The notes: a model not told the origin generated them from the sequence alone. DNA of 64,000 nt from Acholeplasmataceae bacterium (GCA_012841865.1 DUTX01000037.1:1-64000); one strand, 5' to 3'; shown: positions 9,852 through 18,490, counted from the stretch's first letter. Translations and numbers: made by a program.

Positions 9852-11081
9852 TTATATATCTTCGCGGTAAAAAGGCATTGTCATACAGCGCGGTCCGCCT
9901 CTGCCCCGAGAGAGTTCGCTTGAGGGAATCGTATGGATTTTAATTCCGTTTTTCACAAGCAACTCATTTGTAATATGGTTTCTTTGATAGACAATGACTT
10001 CCCCCGGTGCGATTGCAAGCGTATTGGCGCCGTCGCTCCATTGTTCGCGGCTTCCGGAAATGACATCGCCACCGCCGCAGGGGATGAGTTCGATTTCTCT
10101 TTCTAAATAAAATTCTAAAATATCTTTTAATGGTTTCTGGATCAGATTAATTAGGAGCTTACCTGGGATTTCAGGGTTGCGGGAAAGTTCGAAGACCCGC
10201 ATTGTTTCCTGCAATTCCGAATGAGTGGTAAATTTATTGTAATCGACCTGTGTAAAGACAGTATCGAGATGCATAAAGGCGCGAATTTTCGGAATGTCGA
10301 CCGCTAAAACTTTTTCAAAACTTGTTTCGTATTTATAAAAGAGATTCTTTGCTAATCTTTCGATTGCCTGCGGATGTGTGCGTTCGCTGACCCCGACAGC
10401 AATAACCTTTTCGCTTAAGACGATAACATCCCCGCCTTCGATTGTAGAAGGGAGATCACGGAAATAATAAATGCCCGGAGGATTTCCGTAAACGGGGTGG
10501 TATTTAAAGATATATTCGCCGTAGATTGTTTCCCGCATCCTTGTTAAGGTATACATCTTATTTAACATGACGCCGCTACCGACGACGCAAAAGGGATCAC
10601 GAGTAAAATATAAGTTTGGCATTGGGTCGGTAACAAAGGGGTAATCTCTGATATAATCCGAAAGCGTCCTTTTGACGAAGTTGGGAAGTTCCGACTTCCT
10701 GATTCCGGCCATGGTTTTTTCAACCATCTCTTTTGTAGAGGCAAAGGAATTCAGATAGTCTGTGATGATGCTTGTTAGGGTTTCGCTATGAACATTAGCT
10801 TCAAATAGAAATTGTTTAATGAATTGTTGTTTTACTTTCGAGTTGCTATCTAATGCTTCCGCAACCATATTTGCTAAGTAAAGGACTTCAACACCACGAC
10901 TTTTAAAAAGATTGGCAAGATAATCATGTTCTTGAACGGCTAAATCGAGCCAAGGAATATCATCGAACAGCAGTTTCTCCAACATTTTCGGAGTTAAGTT
11001 TTCGAGTTCAATTCCCGGTCGGTGCAATAAAACAGTCTTCAATTTTCCGATTTCCGATTTTACACAAAATAAATTCTTCAA
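9852..11081 (-). CDS. arcA: Arginine deiminase
   Basis: 409 residues. It hydrolyses arginine to citrulline and ammonia and opens the operon. Guanidino-modifying-enzyme motifs are present: FTRDPF (about 160), EGGDVI (about 215), the catalytic HLDTVFT (His near 272), GGGD, and the catalytic cysteine in GGPRCMTMP close to the end (Cys399). Translation appears to start at a TTG (11081), since AGGAG lies 9 bases upstream and no ATG in frame gives a full N-terminus beginning KNLFCVKSEIGKL. A TTG start may limit expression of the first gene. Confidence 0.96.
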   Translation of the reverse strand: MKNLFCVKSEIGKLKTVLLHRPGIELENLTPKMLEKLLFDDIPWLDLAVQEHDYLANLFKSRGVEVLYLANMVAEALDSNSKVKQQFIKQFLFEANVHSETLTSIITDYLNSFASTKEMVEKTMAGIRKSELPNFVKRTLSDYIRDYPFVTDPMPNLYFTRDPFCVVGSGVMLNKMYTLTRMRETIYGEYIFKYHPVYGNPPGIYYFRDLPSTIEGGDVIVLSEKVIAVGVSERTHPQAIERLAKNLFYKYETSFEKVLAVDIPKIRAFMHLDTVFTQVDYNKFTTHSELQETMRVFELSRNPEIPGKLLINLIQKPLKDILEFYLEREIELIPCGGGDVISGSREQWSDGANTLAIAPGEVIVYQRNHITNELLVKNGIKIHTIPSSELSRGRGGPRCMTMPFYREDI

Positions 11082-11106
11082 GGCCTAATCTCCTTTATCT
11101 ATTTTC

Positions 11107-11121
11107 AAATAAATTATACCA
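11107..11121 (-). promoter_or_regulatory. Promoter of the arginine/ornithine operon (extended -10)
   Basis: On the minus strand TGGTATAAT (plus-strand 11113-11121) is an extended -10 element, about 30 bases before the arcA start. No good -35 box lies 17 bases upstream, which fits an extended -10 promoter and possible activator dependence. It is the only good promoter seen ahead of the ten genes, and no clear ArgR palindrome was recognised. Confidence 0.5.
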
Positions 11122-11182
11122 TATTAAGACAACTAAATAAAAGCCATATTTTAAAAGACAGTTTTATTATTCCCCAATCTAG

Positions 11183-11214
11183 AAAAAAAAAAATATTCGG
11201 AAAATCCGAATATT
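11183..11214 (-). terminator. Intrinsic terminator after the cyclase gene
   Basis: Reading leftward, the perfect 9-10 bp stem AATATTCGG/CCGAATATT (192-214) is followed by nine uridines. The stop codon of the cyclase gene lies within the stem. It separates the zwf unit from the arginine/ornithine operon. Confidence 0.85.
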
Positions 11215-11833
11215 AAAAATCATCTAACAAAACCGCTCTAACGGGAGCTGCTTCCACATTCGCTATTTTTAAAGGAAGGGCAATTAAAAGGTAGTTTCCT
11301 TCTAAAACCTCATTTAAGTTTAAACCTTCAAGAATAATTATTCCCTCCCCGAGTAGTGTTTTATGGGTGCCGTGATTAGCTTGGTCTCTTTCGATTCCAA
11401 GGGCATCAATTCCGACGCCGCTAATCTTTTTTTCTTTCAAATAAAAAGCGCCACTTTCGGTAAGATAAGTAAATTCGAAATCAAATTCCTCCTTGAAAGA
11501 GTTGTCGGTTTTAAAGAGAATAAAATCATTTTCCTTAATCTCTTTAGTTTTTAATTCCTCATCTGAGATTTTTTTAAAGCCTCTAAAATCAAATACTTTA
11601 CAAGGAGTGATTAGTCTTTCTAAGGCGTAGCTTGCAATCGTCTCACCGTTTTCTAACATATGCAGGGGTGCATCGATATGACTTCCGGTATGAAGATTAA
11701 ATTCTAATCGCGATTCATAGGTAGAGCCGCTTTTAAAATCCCTTTCTACAATAATCCTTGGCCGCTTTTCTTCGCGGTTTTTATAAACCTGCATCCCTTC
11801 TTCAATCGTCATCGAAATATCATAGATTTTCAT
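11213..11833 (-). CDS. Cyclase / kynurenine-formamidase-like metal hydrolase
   Basis: 206 residues of the cyclase family (PF04199), which includes bacterial N-formylkynurenine formamidase KynB. The metal-binding motif HTGSHIDAP (about 47-55) and a late H-G-T-H (about 153-156) are visible. These enzymes hydrolyse amides or cyclic compounds in the cytosol; without other tryptophan-degradation genes nearby the true substrate is unknown. It overlaps zwf by 14 bases and the two probably share a transcript. Confidence 0.8.
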   Translation of the reverse strand: MKIYDISMTIEEGMQVYKNREEKRPRIIVERDFKSGSTYESRLEFNLHTGSHIDAPLHMLENGETIASYALERLITPCKVFDFRGFKKISDEELKTKEIKENDFILFKTDNSFKEEFDFEFTYLTESGAFYLKEKKISGVGIDALGIERDQANHGTHKTLLGEGIIILEGLNLNEVLEGNYLLIALPLKIANVEAAPVRAVLLDDF

Positions 11834-13262
11834 ATTTTTCCTCCAATGTTAACCAAACTTTATTATCCCTTTCAATCATTGTTTTTGCTGCTTCGGGTCC
11901 CCAACTAAAGGGAAGATAATTCGGAAAATCTTTAACTTTCCTTCTTGTAGAAATAATACTTTCAACAAAGCGCCAAGAGTGTTCGACTTCATCCCATCTG
12001 GTAAATAAAGTCGCATCGCCCTTGATAACATCTAAAAGCAATCTTTCATAAGCCTCCGGAGAATTAATGCCGACCTCACAGTTTTGACAAAAATCCATTT
12101 TCACGGGAACGATTTCTTCCATTGTTCCCGGCTTTTTCGCATTAAATTCAAGATAAACTCCTTCCTCGGGTTGGATTTTAAATACCAGCTGATTGTTTTT
12201 CAAATCTTCAGAATTATAAGGTGAAGGAAGTTTTTTAAATTGAATGATGATTTCGGTCTTTTTAACCGGGAGCCGCTTTCCGGTCATGATATAAAATGGC
12301 ACACCCTGCCAACGCTTGGAATTAAGCAGGAGCCTTAAAGCAATGAAGGTTTCCGTATTGGAATCAGGACTCACATTCTTTTCTTCGCGGTATGCAGGAA
12401 TCTCACCTACCCGATCGTATTGGCCGAAGACTAAATAGTCTTTTTGTTCTGTTAAGGTAAGCGGAATGAGTTCGGAAAGCACTTTTACCTTTTCATCGCG
12501 AATTGTTTCGGTCTTTAAATCCTGGGGTCGGTCCATCGCAATTAAACTGACAAGTTGTAAGAGATGGCTTTGTAACATATCGCGAATGGCACCGGAGCGT
12601 TCATAATAATTTCCGCGGGTTTCAATTCCAATCGTCTCTGATGAAATGATTTGGATCTGTTCGATATAATCGCGGTTCCAAATCGGTTCAAAAATGGTGT
12701 TACCGAACCGGATAAACATAATATTTTGTAACATTTCTTTACCGAGATAATGATCGATCCTGTAGATGTTTTTTTCTCCGAAAGTCTTAACCAAGAGAGT
12801 ATTTAAAATTATCGCGGAGTTTAAATCATAACCAAAAGGTTTTTCAATAACGACCCGAGGCGGCAGAGGAAAGTTCTTTAAGAATGGTTTTAAATTTAAA
12901 GTGATAGTTTCAAAGAATTCCGGGGCGACCGCTAAATAAAAGATGACTTGTTTTGTATCGGCGTGAAGTGTGCTAAGTTTTTGATATTCAGCATCTTTGG
13001 TAAAGTCCATTTTTAAATATTCTATTTTCTCGAGGAGTTTATTTATTATAGTAAAATCAGGTTTGTTACGAGAAAAACTTTTAATCGCTTCCAATGCTTG
13101 TTCTTTATAGATATCGGAAATGATTTCTCTTCTTCCGACAGCAATTACTTTTATATCTTCCGGAAGTAAGTTTTCTGCTTCTAAATTATATAGTGCAGGA
13201 AGCAATTTTCTTTTTGTAAGATCGCCTGTCGCACCAAAGATTACTAATTTTGTTTTCTTCAA
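11820..13262 (-). CDS. zwf: Glucose-6-phosphate 1-dehydrogenase
   Basis: 480 residues. It oxidises glucose-6-phosphate to 6-phosphogluconolactone with NADP+, entering the oxidative pentose phosphate pathway. The N-terminal FGATGDLTKRKLLPALYNL region binds coenzyme and RIDHYLGKEML (about 169-179) is the active-site signature. KPFGYD and WEGVPF-like (WQGVPFYIMTGKRLP) segments are also present. Neither gnd nor a family-typical pgl lies next to it. A TATAAT on the minus strand at 13294-13299 could be its -10 box. Confidence 0.96.
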   Translation of the reverse strand: MKKTKLVIFGATGDLTKRKLLPALYNLEAENLLPEDIKVIAVGRREIISDIYKEQALEAIKSFSRNKPDFTIINKLLEKIEYLKMDFTKDAEYQKLSTLHADTKQVIFYLAVAPEFFETITLNLKPFLKNFPLPPRVVIEKPFGYDLNSAIILNTLLVKTFGEKNIYRIDHYLGKEMLQNIMFIRFGNTIFEPIWNRDYIEQIQIISSETIGIETRGNYYERSGAIRDMLQSHLLQLVSLIAMDRPQDLKTETIRDEKVKVLSELIPLTLTEQKDYLVFGQYDRVGEIPAYREEKNVSPDSNTETFIALRLLLNSKRWQGVPFYIMTGKRLPVKKTEIIIQFKKLPSPYNSEDLKNNQLVFKIQPEEGVYLEFNAKKPGTMEEIVPVKMDFCQNCEVGINSPEAYERLLLDVIKGDATLFTRWDEVEHSWRFVESIISTRRKVKDFPNYLPFSWGPEAAKTMIERDNKVWLTLEEKYENL

Positions 13263-13479
13263 GTCTATTTCTCCTTTAAGTTCTTTACTATTTATTATAC
13301 TATCTTATTTATTATTCTATTTCAAGAAAATTGCTTATTGTTAAACCGGTTTTGAAACAAGATAATATCATGAAAAAAGAAACATTCTGTTTTTTAAGGA
13401 TAAAAATAAAGAATAGGTTCATAATATTATCACCATTCATAAATTTTAGCGAATTTTGTATGTAAACATTTTCATTATA
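13263..13479. other. Intergenic region with the zwf promoter
   Basis: AT-rich spacer between divergent zwf and the purine permease. A minus-strand TATAAT at 13294-13299 lies about 32 bases before zwf without a convincing -35 box. The short minus-strand reading frame across 13312-13545 has no recognisable protein features and overlaps the riboswitch promoter, so it is not called. Confidence 0.5.
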
Positions 13480-13508
13480 TTGTCTTGGGTGTTTTCTTAT
13501 GGTACAAT
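13480..13508 (+). promoter_or_regulatory. Promoter of the guanine-riboswitch transcript
   Basis: TTGTCT (13480-13485), a 17-base spacer and TACAAT (13503-13508) preceded by TG. Transcription should begin near 13515, about 30 bases before the aptamer. Confidence 0.75.
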
Positions 13509-13547
13509 TGAAACATAGTTTTGTAACTGTAAATTTAAATAGCATCG

Positions 13548-13698
13548 CCAGTATAATTCGGATAATTTGGTTCCGGAGTCTCTACCAAGCGACCTAATCG
13601 CTTGACTATTGGTTTAATAACACAGCCGGCACGCTGTCTTTTAAGCAGGCCTGTTGGTAGATATTGGCGAGTACAATCTTTTTAGTACTTGCTTTTTT
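13548..13698 (+). promoter_or_regulatory. Guanine-type purine riboswitch with terminator
   Basis: The aptamer spans 13548-13612: P1 CCAGUA/UAUUGG, the L2 loop around UAAUUUGG, junction GUCUCUACC, and P3 CAAGCG/CGCUUG with loop ACCUAAU. The J3/1 segment reads GACUAU, with C at the position that selects guanine/hypoxanthine over adenine. An intrinsic terminator GCGAGUAC/GUACUUGC plus six U follows at 13667-13698. Two alternative pairings are visible: 13580-13587 (UCUACCAA) with 13653-13660, and 13545-13554 with 13661-13670. Both take strands from the aptamer, and the second invades the terminator. Guanine should therefore switch the permease off. Confidence 0.95.
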
Positions 13699-13739
13699 AT
13701 TTACTAGACAAAACTAAATATTAACGAAAGGGTAATGGT

Positions 13740-15203
13740 ATGAACGACTTTTTCAAACTCAAAGAAAATCGTACAACCGTAACTAAGGAATTGGTTGCCG
13801 GCGCAACTACTTTCTTTGCAATGGTTTACATCATTTTCGTTAATCCTATCATCTTGGTCCAAGCGGGAACAGAAGCAAATCCGATGCCCTATGGCGGTAT
13901 CTTCTTAGCGACGATTATCGCAGCTGTTATCGGCACTTTGGTAATGGGTTTGTTTGCGAATGTACCTTATGCGCAAGCCCCAGGGATGGGACTGAATGCT
14001 TTCTTTACTTACACGATTTGTGGAATTATGGGTTTTTCCTGGCAGGAAGCATTGGGAATGGTGTTTATCTGTGGTCTTATCAATGTTATTATTACAGTTA
14101 CTAAAATTAGAAAGATGATTGTGAAGGCGATACCGGAAAGTCTCCAACACGCAATCGGAGGCGGGATTGGTCTTTTTATCGCTTACATTGGACTTAAAAA
14201 TGCGGGAATGTTGAATTTTACCGCTGATCCGGGAAATTGGTCCTTGCTTGATCCAACTGTACCGATGGAACAAAGCGGAATTTTTGTTAATTCTACAATC
14301 GTTCCTGCGATAACTGATTTTAGTTCCGTTGTCCCCGTTTTAGCAATCATCGGTTTGGTAATCACCATTGTTTTACTCCTTTTAAAAGTTAGAGGAGCAA
14401 TCTTAATTGGTATTATTCTTACTACAGTTATCGGTATTCCTCTTGGAGTTACTGATTTAGCACCGCTAAAATCTGTTTTTACCGGCATCGGCGAACCGTT
14501 TAAAGAGTTAGGTACAACCTTCGGTGCAGCCTTTAAAGGTATCGGAACCGTCTTCAATGACGCATCAAGAATTCCGATGGTTTTATTAGCAATCTTTGCT
14601 TTAAGTTTAACAGATACATTTGATACAATCGGAACCTTCATTGGTACCGGCAGAAGAAGCGGAATCTTTACCGATGAAGATATCGCTGCTATTGAAGACA
14701 GCAAAGGCTTTAAAACAAAAATGGAAAAAGCTTTGTTTGCTGATTCAATCGCAACATCGGTGGGAGCCATTTTCGGAACTTCGAATACAACAACCTATGT
14801 GGAATCGACAGCCGGAATCGAAGCCGGAGGTCGGACGGGTCTTACTTCCGTTTTCACCGCAATTCTTTTCCTCCTTTGTGTATTTTTAGCTCCGATAGCA
14901 AAAATAGTACCTGCAGCCGCAACTGCGCCAGCATTAATCGTTGTCGGTGTGTTGATGGCGGGAAGCTTCAAAGATATCAACTGGAATGAATTCTCCGAAG
15001 CTGTACCGGCATTCTTCACAGCACTTTTGATGACACTTGCGTATAATATCTCAATCGGTATTGCTTTTGGTTTCATTTTCTATGTAATTGTTAAGCTTTG
15101 CCAGAAAAAGGTACGTGAGATTCATCCGGTACTATGGGGTAGCACAGGCTTGTTCTTGGTTTACTTTATTTTAATGGCACTAAACGGTGCGGGAATAATT
15201 TAG
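13740..15203 (+). CDS. pbuG: Guanine/hypoxanthine permease (NCS2, AzgA/PbuG type)
   Basis: 487 residues, about 12 to 14 hydrophobic segments, inner membrane. It is a proton symporter for purine bases. The family start MNDFFKLKENRTTVTKELVAG-TTF and motifs MGLNAFFTY (about 82-90), AIGGGIGLFIAYIGLKNAG (about 136-154), DTFDTIGTFIG (about 290-300) and TTTYVESTAGIEAGGRTGLT (about 349-368) match the AzgA branch. The guanine riboswitch directly upstream fits the substrate. The ATG at 13740 is preceded by AAAGGGTAATGGT. Confidence 0.95.
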   Translation: MNDFFKLKENRTTVTKELVAGATTFFAMVYIIFVNPIILVQAGTEANPMPYGGIFLATIIAAVIGTLVMGLFANVPYAQAPGMGLNAFFTYTICGIMGFSWQEALGMVFICGLINVIITVTKIRKMIVKAIPESLQHAIGGGIGLFIAYIGLKNAGMLNFTADPGNWSLLDPTVPMEQSGIFVNSTIVPAITDFSSVVPVLAIIGLVITIVLLLLKVRGAILIGIILTTVIGIPLGVTDLAPLKSVFTGIGEPFKELGTTFGAAFKGIGTVFNDASRIPMVLLAIFALSLTDTFDTIGTFIGTGRRSGIFTDEDIAAIEDSKGFKTKMEKALFADSIATSVGAIFGTSNTTTYVESTAGIEAGGRTGLTSVFTAILFLLCVFLAPIAKIVPAAATAPALIVVGVLMAGSFKDINWNEFSEAVPAFFTALLMTLAYNISIGIAFGFIFYVIVKLCQKKVREIHPVLWGSTGLFLVYFILMALNGAGII

Positions 15204-15210
15204 AAATGTA

Positions 15211-15250
15211 ATGACGAATTATTGATAACTTCATAATTCGTCATTTTTTT
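15211..15250 (+). terminator. Intrinsic terminator after the purine permease
   Basis: Perfect 12-bp stem ATGACGAATTAT/ATAATTCGTCAT with a 10-base loop, followed by a run of T. Read-through may still reach the uracil permease, which starts 26 bases downstream without a visible promoter of its own. Confidence 0.93.
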
Positions 15251-15275
15251 GGGAAAAAAGAAAAGGAGAATGATT

Positions 15276-16658
15276 ATGATTGACACTAAAAAAGTTATGG
15301 GCTATTTGCCTGATGAAAATCCTTCGTATGGTAAACTAATACTTTTTGCCTTGCAGCAAATTGTCGTTATGTTCCCTGCTACCGTTTTGGTGGCGCTCTT
15401 AACCGGTTTTCATGTTTCAACAACCATTTTTGCTAGCGGACTAGCTACCCTCTGCTTTATTCTTATCACCAAGAAAAAAATACCTTTATATTATGGTTCG
15501 AGTTTTGCTTATATTACAGCAATTGTTTCTATCACTCAAGCTGAATACGGTATTCCGGCTCCGGATCACCTGATTTCCGCCGCTCAATTTGGAATCATCC
15601 TTTCCGGTCTGATTTCTATTGCTGTCGGTCTTCTGGTCAGAACTTTCAGCATGGAACAAATCGAGAAAGTACTGCCGGCGACTGTCACCGGATCAGTTGC
15701 TTTAGTAATCGGGCTCTCACTTGCCGGTAGCGCGCTTGGAAATATTATTGATGTGGGACAGTCTGTCGGTGCCACTGAAGAAAATTTTCAAGTTGCTCAA
15801 AACCTAAGTTGGATAATTGCGCTTGTGACCTTAATTGCAACGGTTTTATTTTCCGTTTATCTTAAAAAAGGAACTTGGAGTCAGATTCCGATTCTCTTAG
15901 GTTTATTGCTCGGTTATGCAGTTGCTTTATATACAGATTTTGTTTCCGGTATTAATTTTGTTAACATTGCTTATAACATTAAAGATCCTTTATTTATCGT
16001 TCCTCACTTTACTCTCCCGAGACCTTCGTGGGAAGCGACTCTCGCCATTATGCCGATTGCGATTGCGACAATTCCGGAGTCAACCGCTCACCTTTACCAA
16101 CTTGATTTATATGTGAATAAACTTGCGGAAGAAAAAGGATCAAAGAAGAAATATAAGATTGCTAATCGCTTAGGGCAGAATTTAATTGGCGATGGTTTAG
16201 GCGATATCATCAGCGGCGCAATCGGCGGACCGGCTGGAACAAACTATGGTGAGAATATCAGTACAATGGCAATTACCAAGAATTATTCGATTCGGGTTTT
16301 GCTTGCGGCTGCGATTATTACCATGGGCTTAGCTTTTGTAAATCCGCTTTCTGCTTTGGTTTACTCAATTCCTCCTGCTGTTATCGGTGGGCTTTCGATT
16401 TACCTATTCGGAGTAATCGGTGCTCAGGGTATTACGATTATGGTTGATAAGAAAGTTAACTTGTTTGATGCGAAAAATCTATCTATTATTGCTATAATCT
16501 TAATTGTCGGCCTCGGTGGCGCCTTTTACGGAGGCATCCCGTTCTTCGGAATATATTTACCGAATATCGCCACAGCCGCAATTTTAGGTATTCTCTTAAA
16601 TTTACTCTATCTTATTGTAGATTTAATTAAAAGGAAACCATCTAAGAAAACGGAGTAA
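15276..16658 (+). CDS. uraA: Uracil/xanthine permease (NCS2 family)
   Basis: 460 residues with about 14 membrane segments. A proton-coupled nucleobase importer of the UraA/PyrP branch. Motifs: the QQIVVMFPATVLVALLTGF start (about 25-43), FGIILSG, PIAIATIPESTAHLYQLD (about 260-277, with the substrate-contacting glutamate), and GGPAGTNYGENISTMAIT (about 315-332). The ATG at 15276 is chosen because AGGAG lies 7 bases before it; an in-frame TTG at 15249 falls inside the preceding terminator. Uracil is favoured by family; xanthine cannot be excluded. Confidence 0.92.
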   Translation: MIDTKKVMGYLPDENPSYGKLILFALQQIVVMFPATVLVALLTGFHVSTTIFASGLATLCFILITKKKIPLYYGSSFAYITAIVSITQAEYGIPAPDHLISAAQFGIILSGLISIAVGLLVRTFSMEQIEKVLPATVTGSVALVIGLSLAGSALGNIIDVGQSVGATEENFQVAQNLSWIIALVTLIATVLFSVYLKKGTWSQIPILLGLLLGYAVALYTDFVSGINFVNIAYNIKDPLFIVPHFTLPRPSWEATLAIMPIAIATIPESTAHLYQLDLYVNKLAEEKGSKKKYKIANRLGQNLIGDGLGDIISGAIGGPAGTNYGENISTMAITKNYSIRVLLAAAIITMGLAFVNPLSALVYSIPPAVIGGLSIYLFGVIGAQGITIMVDKKVNLFDAKNLSIIAIILIVGLGGAFYGGIPFFGIYLPNIATAAILGILLNLLYLIVDLIKRKPSKKTE

Positions 16659-16665
16659 GAAATTT

Positions 16666-16702
16666 GCCTCTTAAAAAGCTCTTTAAGAGGCTTTTCTCTT
16701 TT
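16666..16702 (+). terminator. Intrinsic terminator after uraA
   Basis: Stem GCCTCTTAAA/TTTAAGAGGC with a 6-base loop and a long T-rich tail. Confidence 0.92.
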
Positions 16703-16713
16703 TTTATTTTCTT

Positions 16714-16742
16714 TTTAAAAAATGGAAGATTTAAGGTATAAT
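16714..16742 (+). promoter_or_regulatory. Promoter of the EIIC-like gene
   Basis: TTTAAA (16714-16719), 17 bases, TATAAT (16737-16742). Because the -10 box lies inside a longer possible reading frame beginning at 16722, the protein must start further downstream. Confidence 0.6.
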
Positions 16743-16778
16743 ATTATCGAAAGGTTTGAAGAAAATAGAAGGTATAAT

Positions 16779-17780
16779 ATGAAAGAAAAAAGCATCAAGA
16801 GAATTTTAAAAGACTTTTTAGATTACTTAATCAAAACTTTTAACGGGATGGCTTTCGGTCTCTTCTCGACATTAATTGTTGGAACGATTATCAATACTTT
16901 AGGAGAGCTTTTGAATTTTGCTTTCTTTCAGGAGTTAGCAACATTGCTTAAAAACTTAACCGGCGTCGGAATTGGAATTGGAATCGCCTGGAGCTTAAAA
17001 TTAGACGGCCTTCGTTTGATTGCTGCAGGAATTGCGGGCGGAATTGCCTCCAATTTAAAAATCGGCGACCCGATGGTTGAATTTCTTACGGTAATAATAG
17101 CGATTGAATTACTTAATTTGATTTTTAGAAGAAAGACCTTTCTTGATATCATCCTTATTCCCCTAACCTCTTCAATCATTGCTTATGGCTGTTTTCTTCT
17201 CTTAAATAAACCCGTTTCGGAAATGATGCGGGCGATCGGTGAGTTTATCAAATGGGCGACTACGGCTCAACCTTTCTTTATGGGAATCATTATTGCAGTT
17301 CTGATGGGTATGCTTTTAACGGCACCGATTTCATCAGCAGCAATTGCAATTGCGATTGGCCTTGATGGCCTTGCTGGGGGGGCAGCCGTTGTTGGTTGTT
17401 CAGTCCAGATGTTGGGTTTTGCGGTGATGTCGAGAAAAGACAATAAATTCGGAACCGTAATTTCCGTTGCTTTCGGAACTTCAATGCTGCAGTTTAAGAA
17501 TATCTTAAAAAAGCCTTTGATTTGGCTTCCGACGATTATTGTAAGTGCAATTCTTGGCCCGCTTGCGACCCTTGTCTTTAATACCACTTGTACAAAAGAA
17601 GGAAGCGGTATGGGTACTTCCGGTCTTGTCGGTCAAATCGGAACTTTTTATTCCATGGGTAAAGATGCTTGGTTAAGTATCTTAATTCTTCAAATCATCT
17701 TCCCTATTCTTCTCGTTTGGATATTAGATGCACTTTTCCGAAAAAAAGGTTGGATTAAAACCGGAGATTTAAAAATCTGA
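16779..17780 (+). CDS. PTS EIIC-like membrane protein
   Basis: 333 residues, multi-spanning, resembling the PTS_EIIC_2 family (PF13303), membrane components without attached EIIA or EIIB domains. Typical features are FNGMAFGLFSTLIVGTI (about 20-36), repeated glycine-rich helices (GVGIGIGIAWSLK, AAGIAGGIAS), and GMLLTAPISSAAIAIAIGLDGLAGGAAVVGC in pieces around 190-222. The ATG at 16779 follows AGAAGG and is downstream of the promoter. No EIIA, EIIB or sugar enzyme lies next to it, so the substrate and even a transport role are unknown. Confidence 0.75.
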   Translation: MKEKSIKRILKDFLDYLIKTFNGMAFGLFSTLIVGTIINTLGELLNFAFFQELATLLKNLTGVGIGIGIAWSLKLDGLRLIAAGIAGGIASNLKIGDPMVEFLTVIIAIELLNLIFRRKTFLDIILIPLTSSIIAYGCFLLLNKPVSEMMRAIGEFIKWATTAQPFFMGIIIAVLMGMLLTAPISSAAIAIAIGLDGLAGGAAVVGCSVQMLGFAVMSRKDNKFGTVISVAFGTSMLQFKNILKKPLIWLPTIIVSAILGPLATLVFNTTCTKEGSGMGTSGLVGQIGTFYSMGKDAWLSILILQIIFPILLVWILDALFRKKGWIKTGDLKI

Positions 17781-17841
17781 TTATAATTTAATCTTTATTT
17801 AAGGAAAGAGGTTATAATAATAGTAAAGAGGACTATCTGAC

Positions 17842-17870
17842 TTGAAAAGGTTATTAAATCATGTTAAAAT
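17842..17870 (+). promoter_or_regulatory. Promoter of the TetR-family gene, flanked by an inverted repeat
   Basis: TTGAAA (17842-17847), 17 bases, TAAAAT (17865-17870) preceded by TG. The hexamers GACTAT (17831-17836) and ATAGTC (17869-17874) form an inverted repeat bracketing the promoter. They could be half-sites for the regulator itself, although 32 bases of spacing is wide for a TetR dimer. Confidence 0.7.
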
Positions 17871-17893
17871 AGTCATAAGTATGGAGGTGTTTT

Positions 17894-18490
17894 ATGCCAA
17901 CCAGAACTTTTTTGAATTTACCGAAAGAAAAAAGGATCAGAATACTCAGGGCTGCTAAAAAAGAATTTTCGCGTGTGCCTTTAGAAAAAGCGGTGATTGC
18001 TAACATCGTTAAGGAAGCAAAGATTCCACGGGGCAGTTTCTATCAGTATTTTGAAAATGTCGATGATTTATTCATTTATCTGGTTCATTATATGTATGGT
18101 ATCGATAAGAAGAAATTTGAAAGATATCTGAAAGAAACCGACAATGATGTTTACGAAGCATTAAAACTGAGATTTTCAAATACGATTGACAAACTGGCGA
18201 TTGAAGAAAACAGACAATTTCGACTTAATATTATCTCTACAATCTTTAATGACAAAGCTCGCTCTGATGAATTACTTCAAAAGCTTATCCAACCGGATGT
18301 GGAAATCGATCTGACATATTTCCCTAAGGAAATAAGGAAATCAAAACATTCCCAGAATTTCATCAGTTTGATTAAAATGATCGGTAAAACCTGTTTGGAA
18401 AAATTCTTAACCAAAACAGCACCCGCTTCGGAAGTAAAGAAGTACTACAATAACTATATTGATTTTCTGAAAGTTGGATTTAATTTGTAA
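17894..18490 (+). CDS. TetR/AcrR-family transcriptional regulator
   Basis: 198 residues. The N-terminal helix-turn-helix is clear: KEKRIRILRAAKKEFS (about 11-26), then IANIVKEAKIPRGSFYQYFENVDDLF in pieces (about 37-62) with the classic GSFYQYF recognition helix. The C-terminal ligand domain is not assignable to a subgroup. GGAGGTG precedes the ATG. Neighbours are the EIIC-like gene upstream and, after a terminator, lipid-synthesis genes; its targets are unknown but may include its own promoter. Confidence 0.88.
   Translation: MPTRTFLNLPKEKRIRILRAAKKEFSRVPLEKAVIANIVKEAKIPRGSFYQYFENVDDLFIYLVHYMYGIDKKKFERYLKETDNDVYEALKLRFSNTIDKLAIEENRQFRLNIISTIFNDKARSDELLQKLIQPDVEIDLTYFPKEIRKSKHSQNFISLIKMIGKTCLEKFLTKTAPASEVKKYYNNYIDFLKVGFNL

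Noticed and set aside
11081-11180. ArgR operator before the arginine deiminase operon
   Set aside because: No sequence close to the ArgR half-site palindrome could be found; regulation is left open.
13312-13545. Minus-strand reading frame of 77 codons upstream of the guanine riboswitch
   Set aside because: No ribosome binding site, no domain-like pattern, and it covers the riboswitch promoter.
15249-15275. TTG start that would lengthen the uracil permease
   Set aside because: It overlaps the T-run of the preceding terminator, and AGGAG is spaced for the ATG at 15276.
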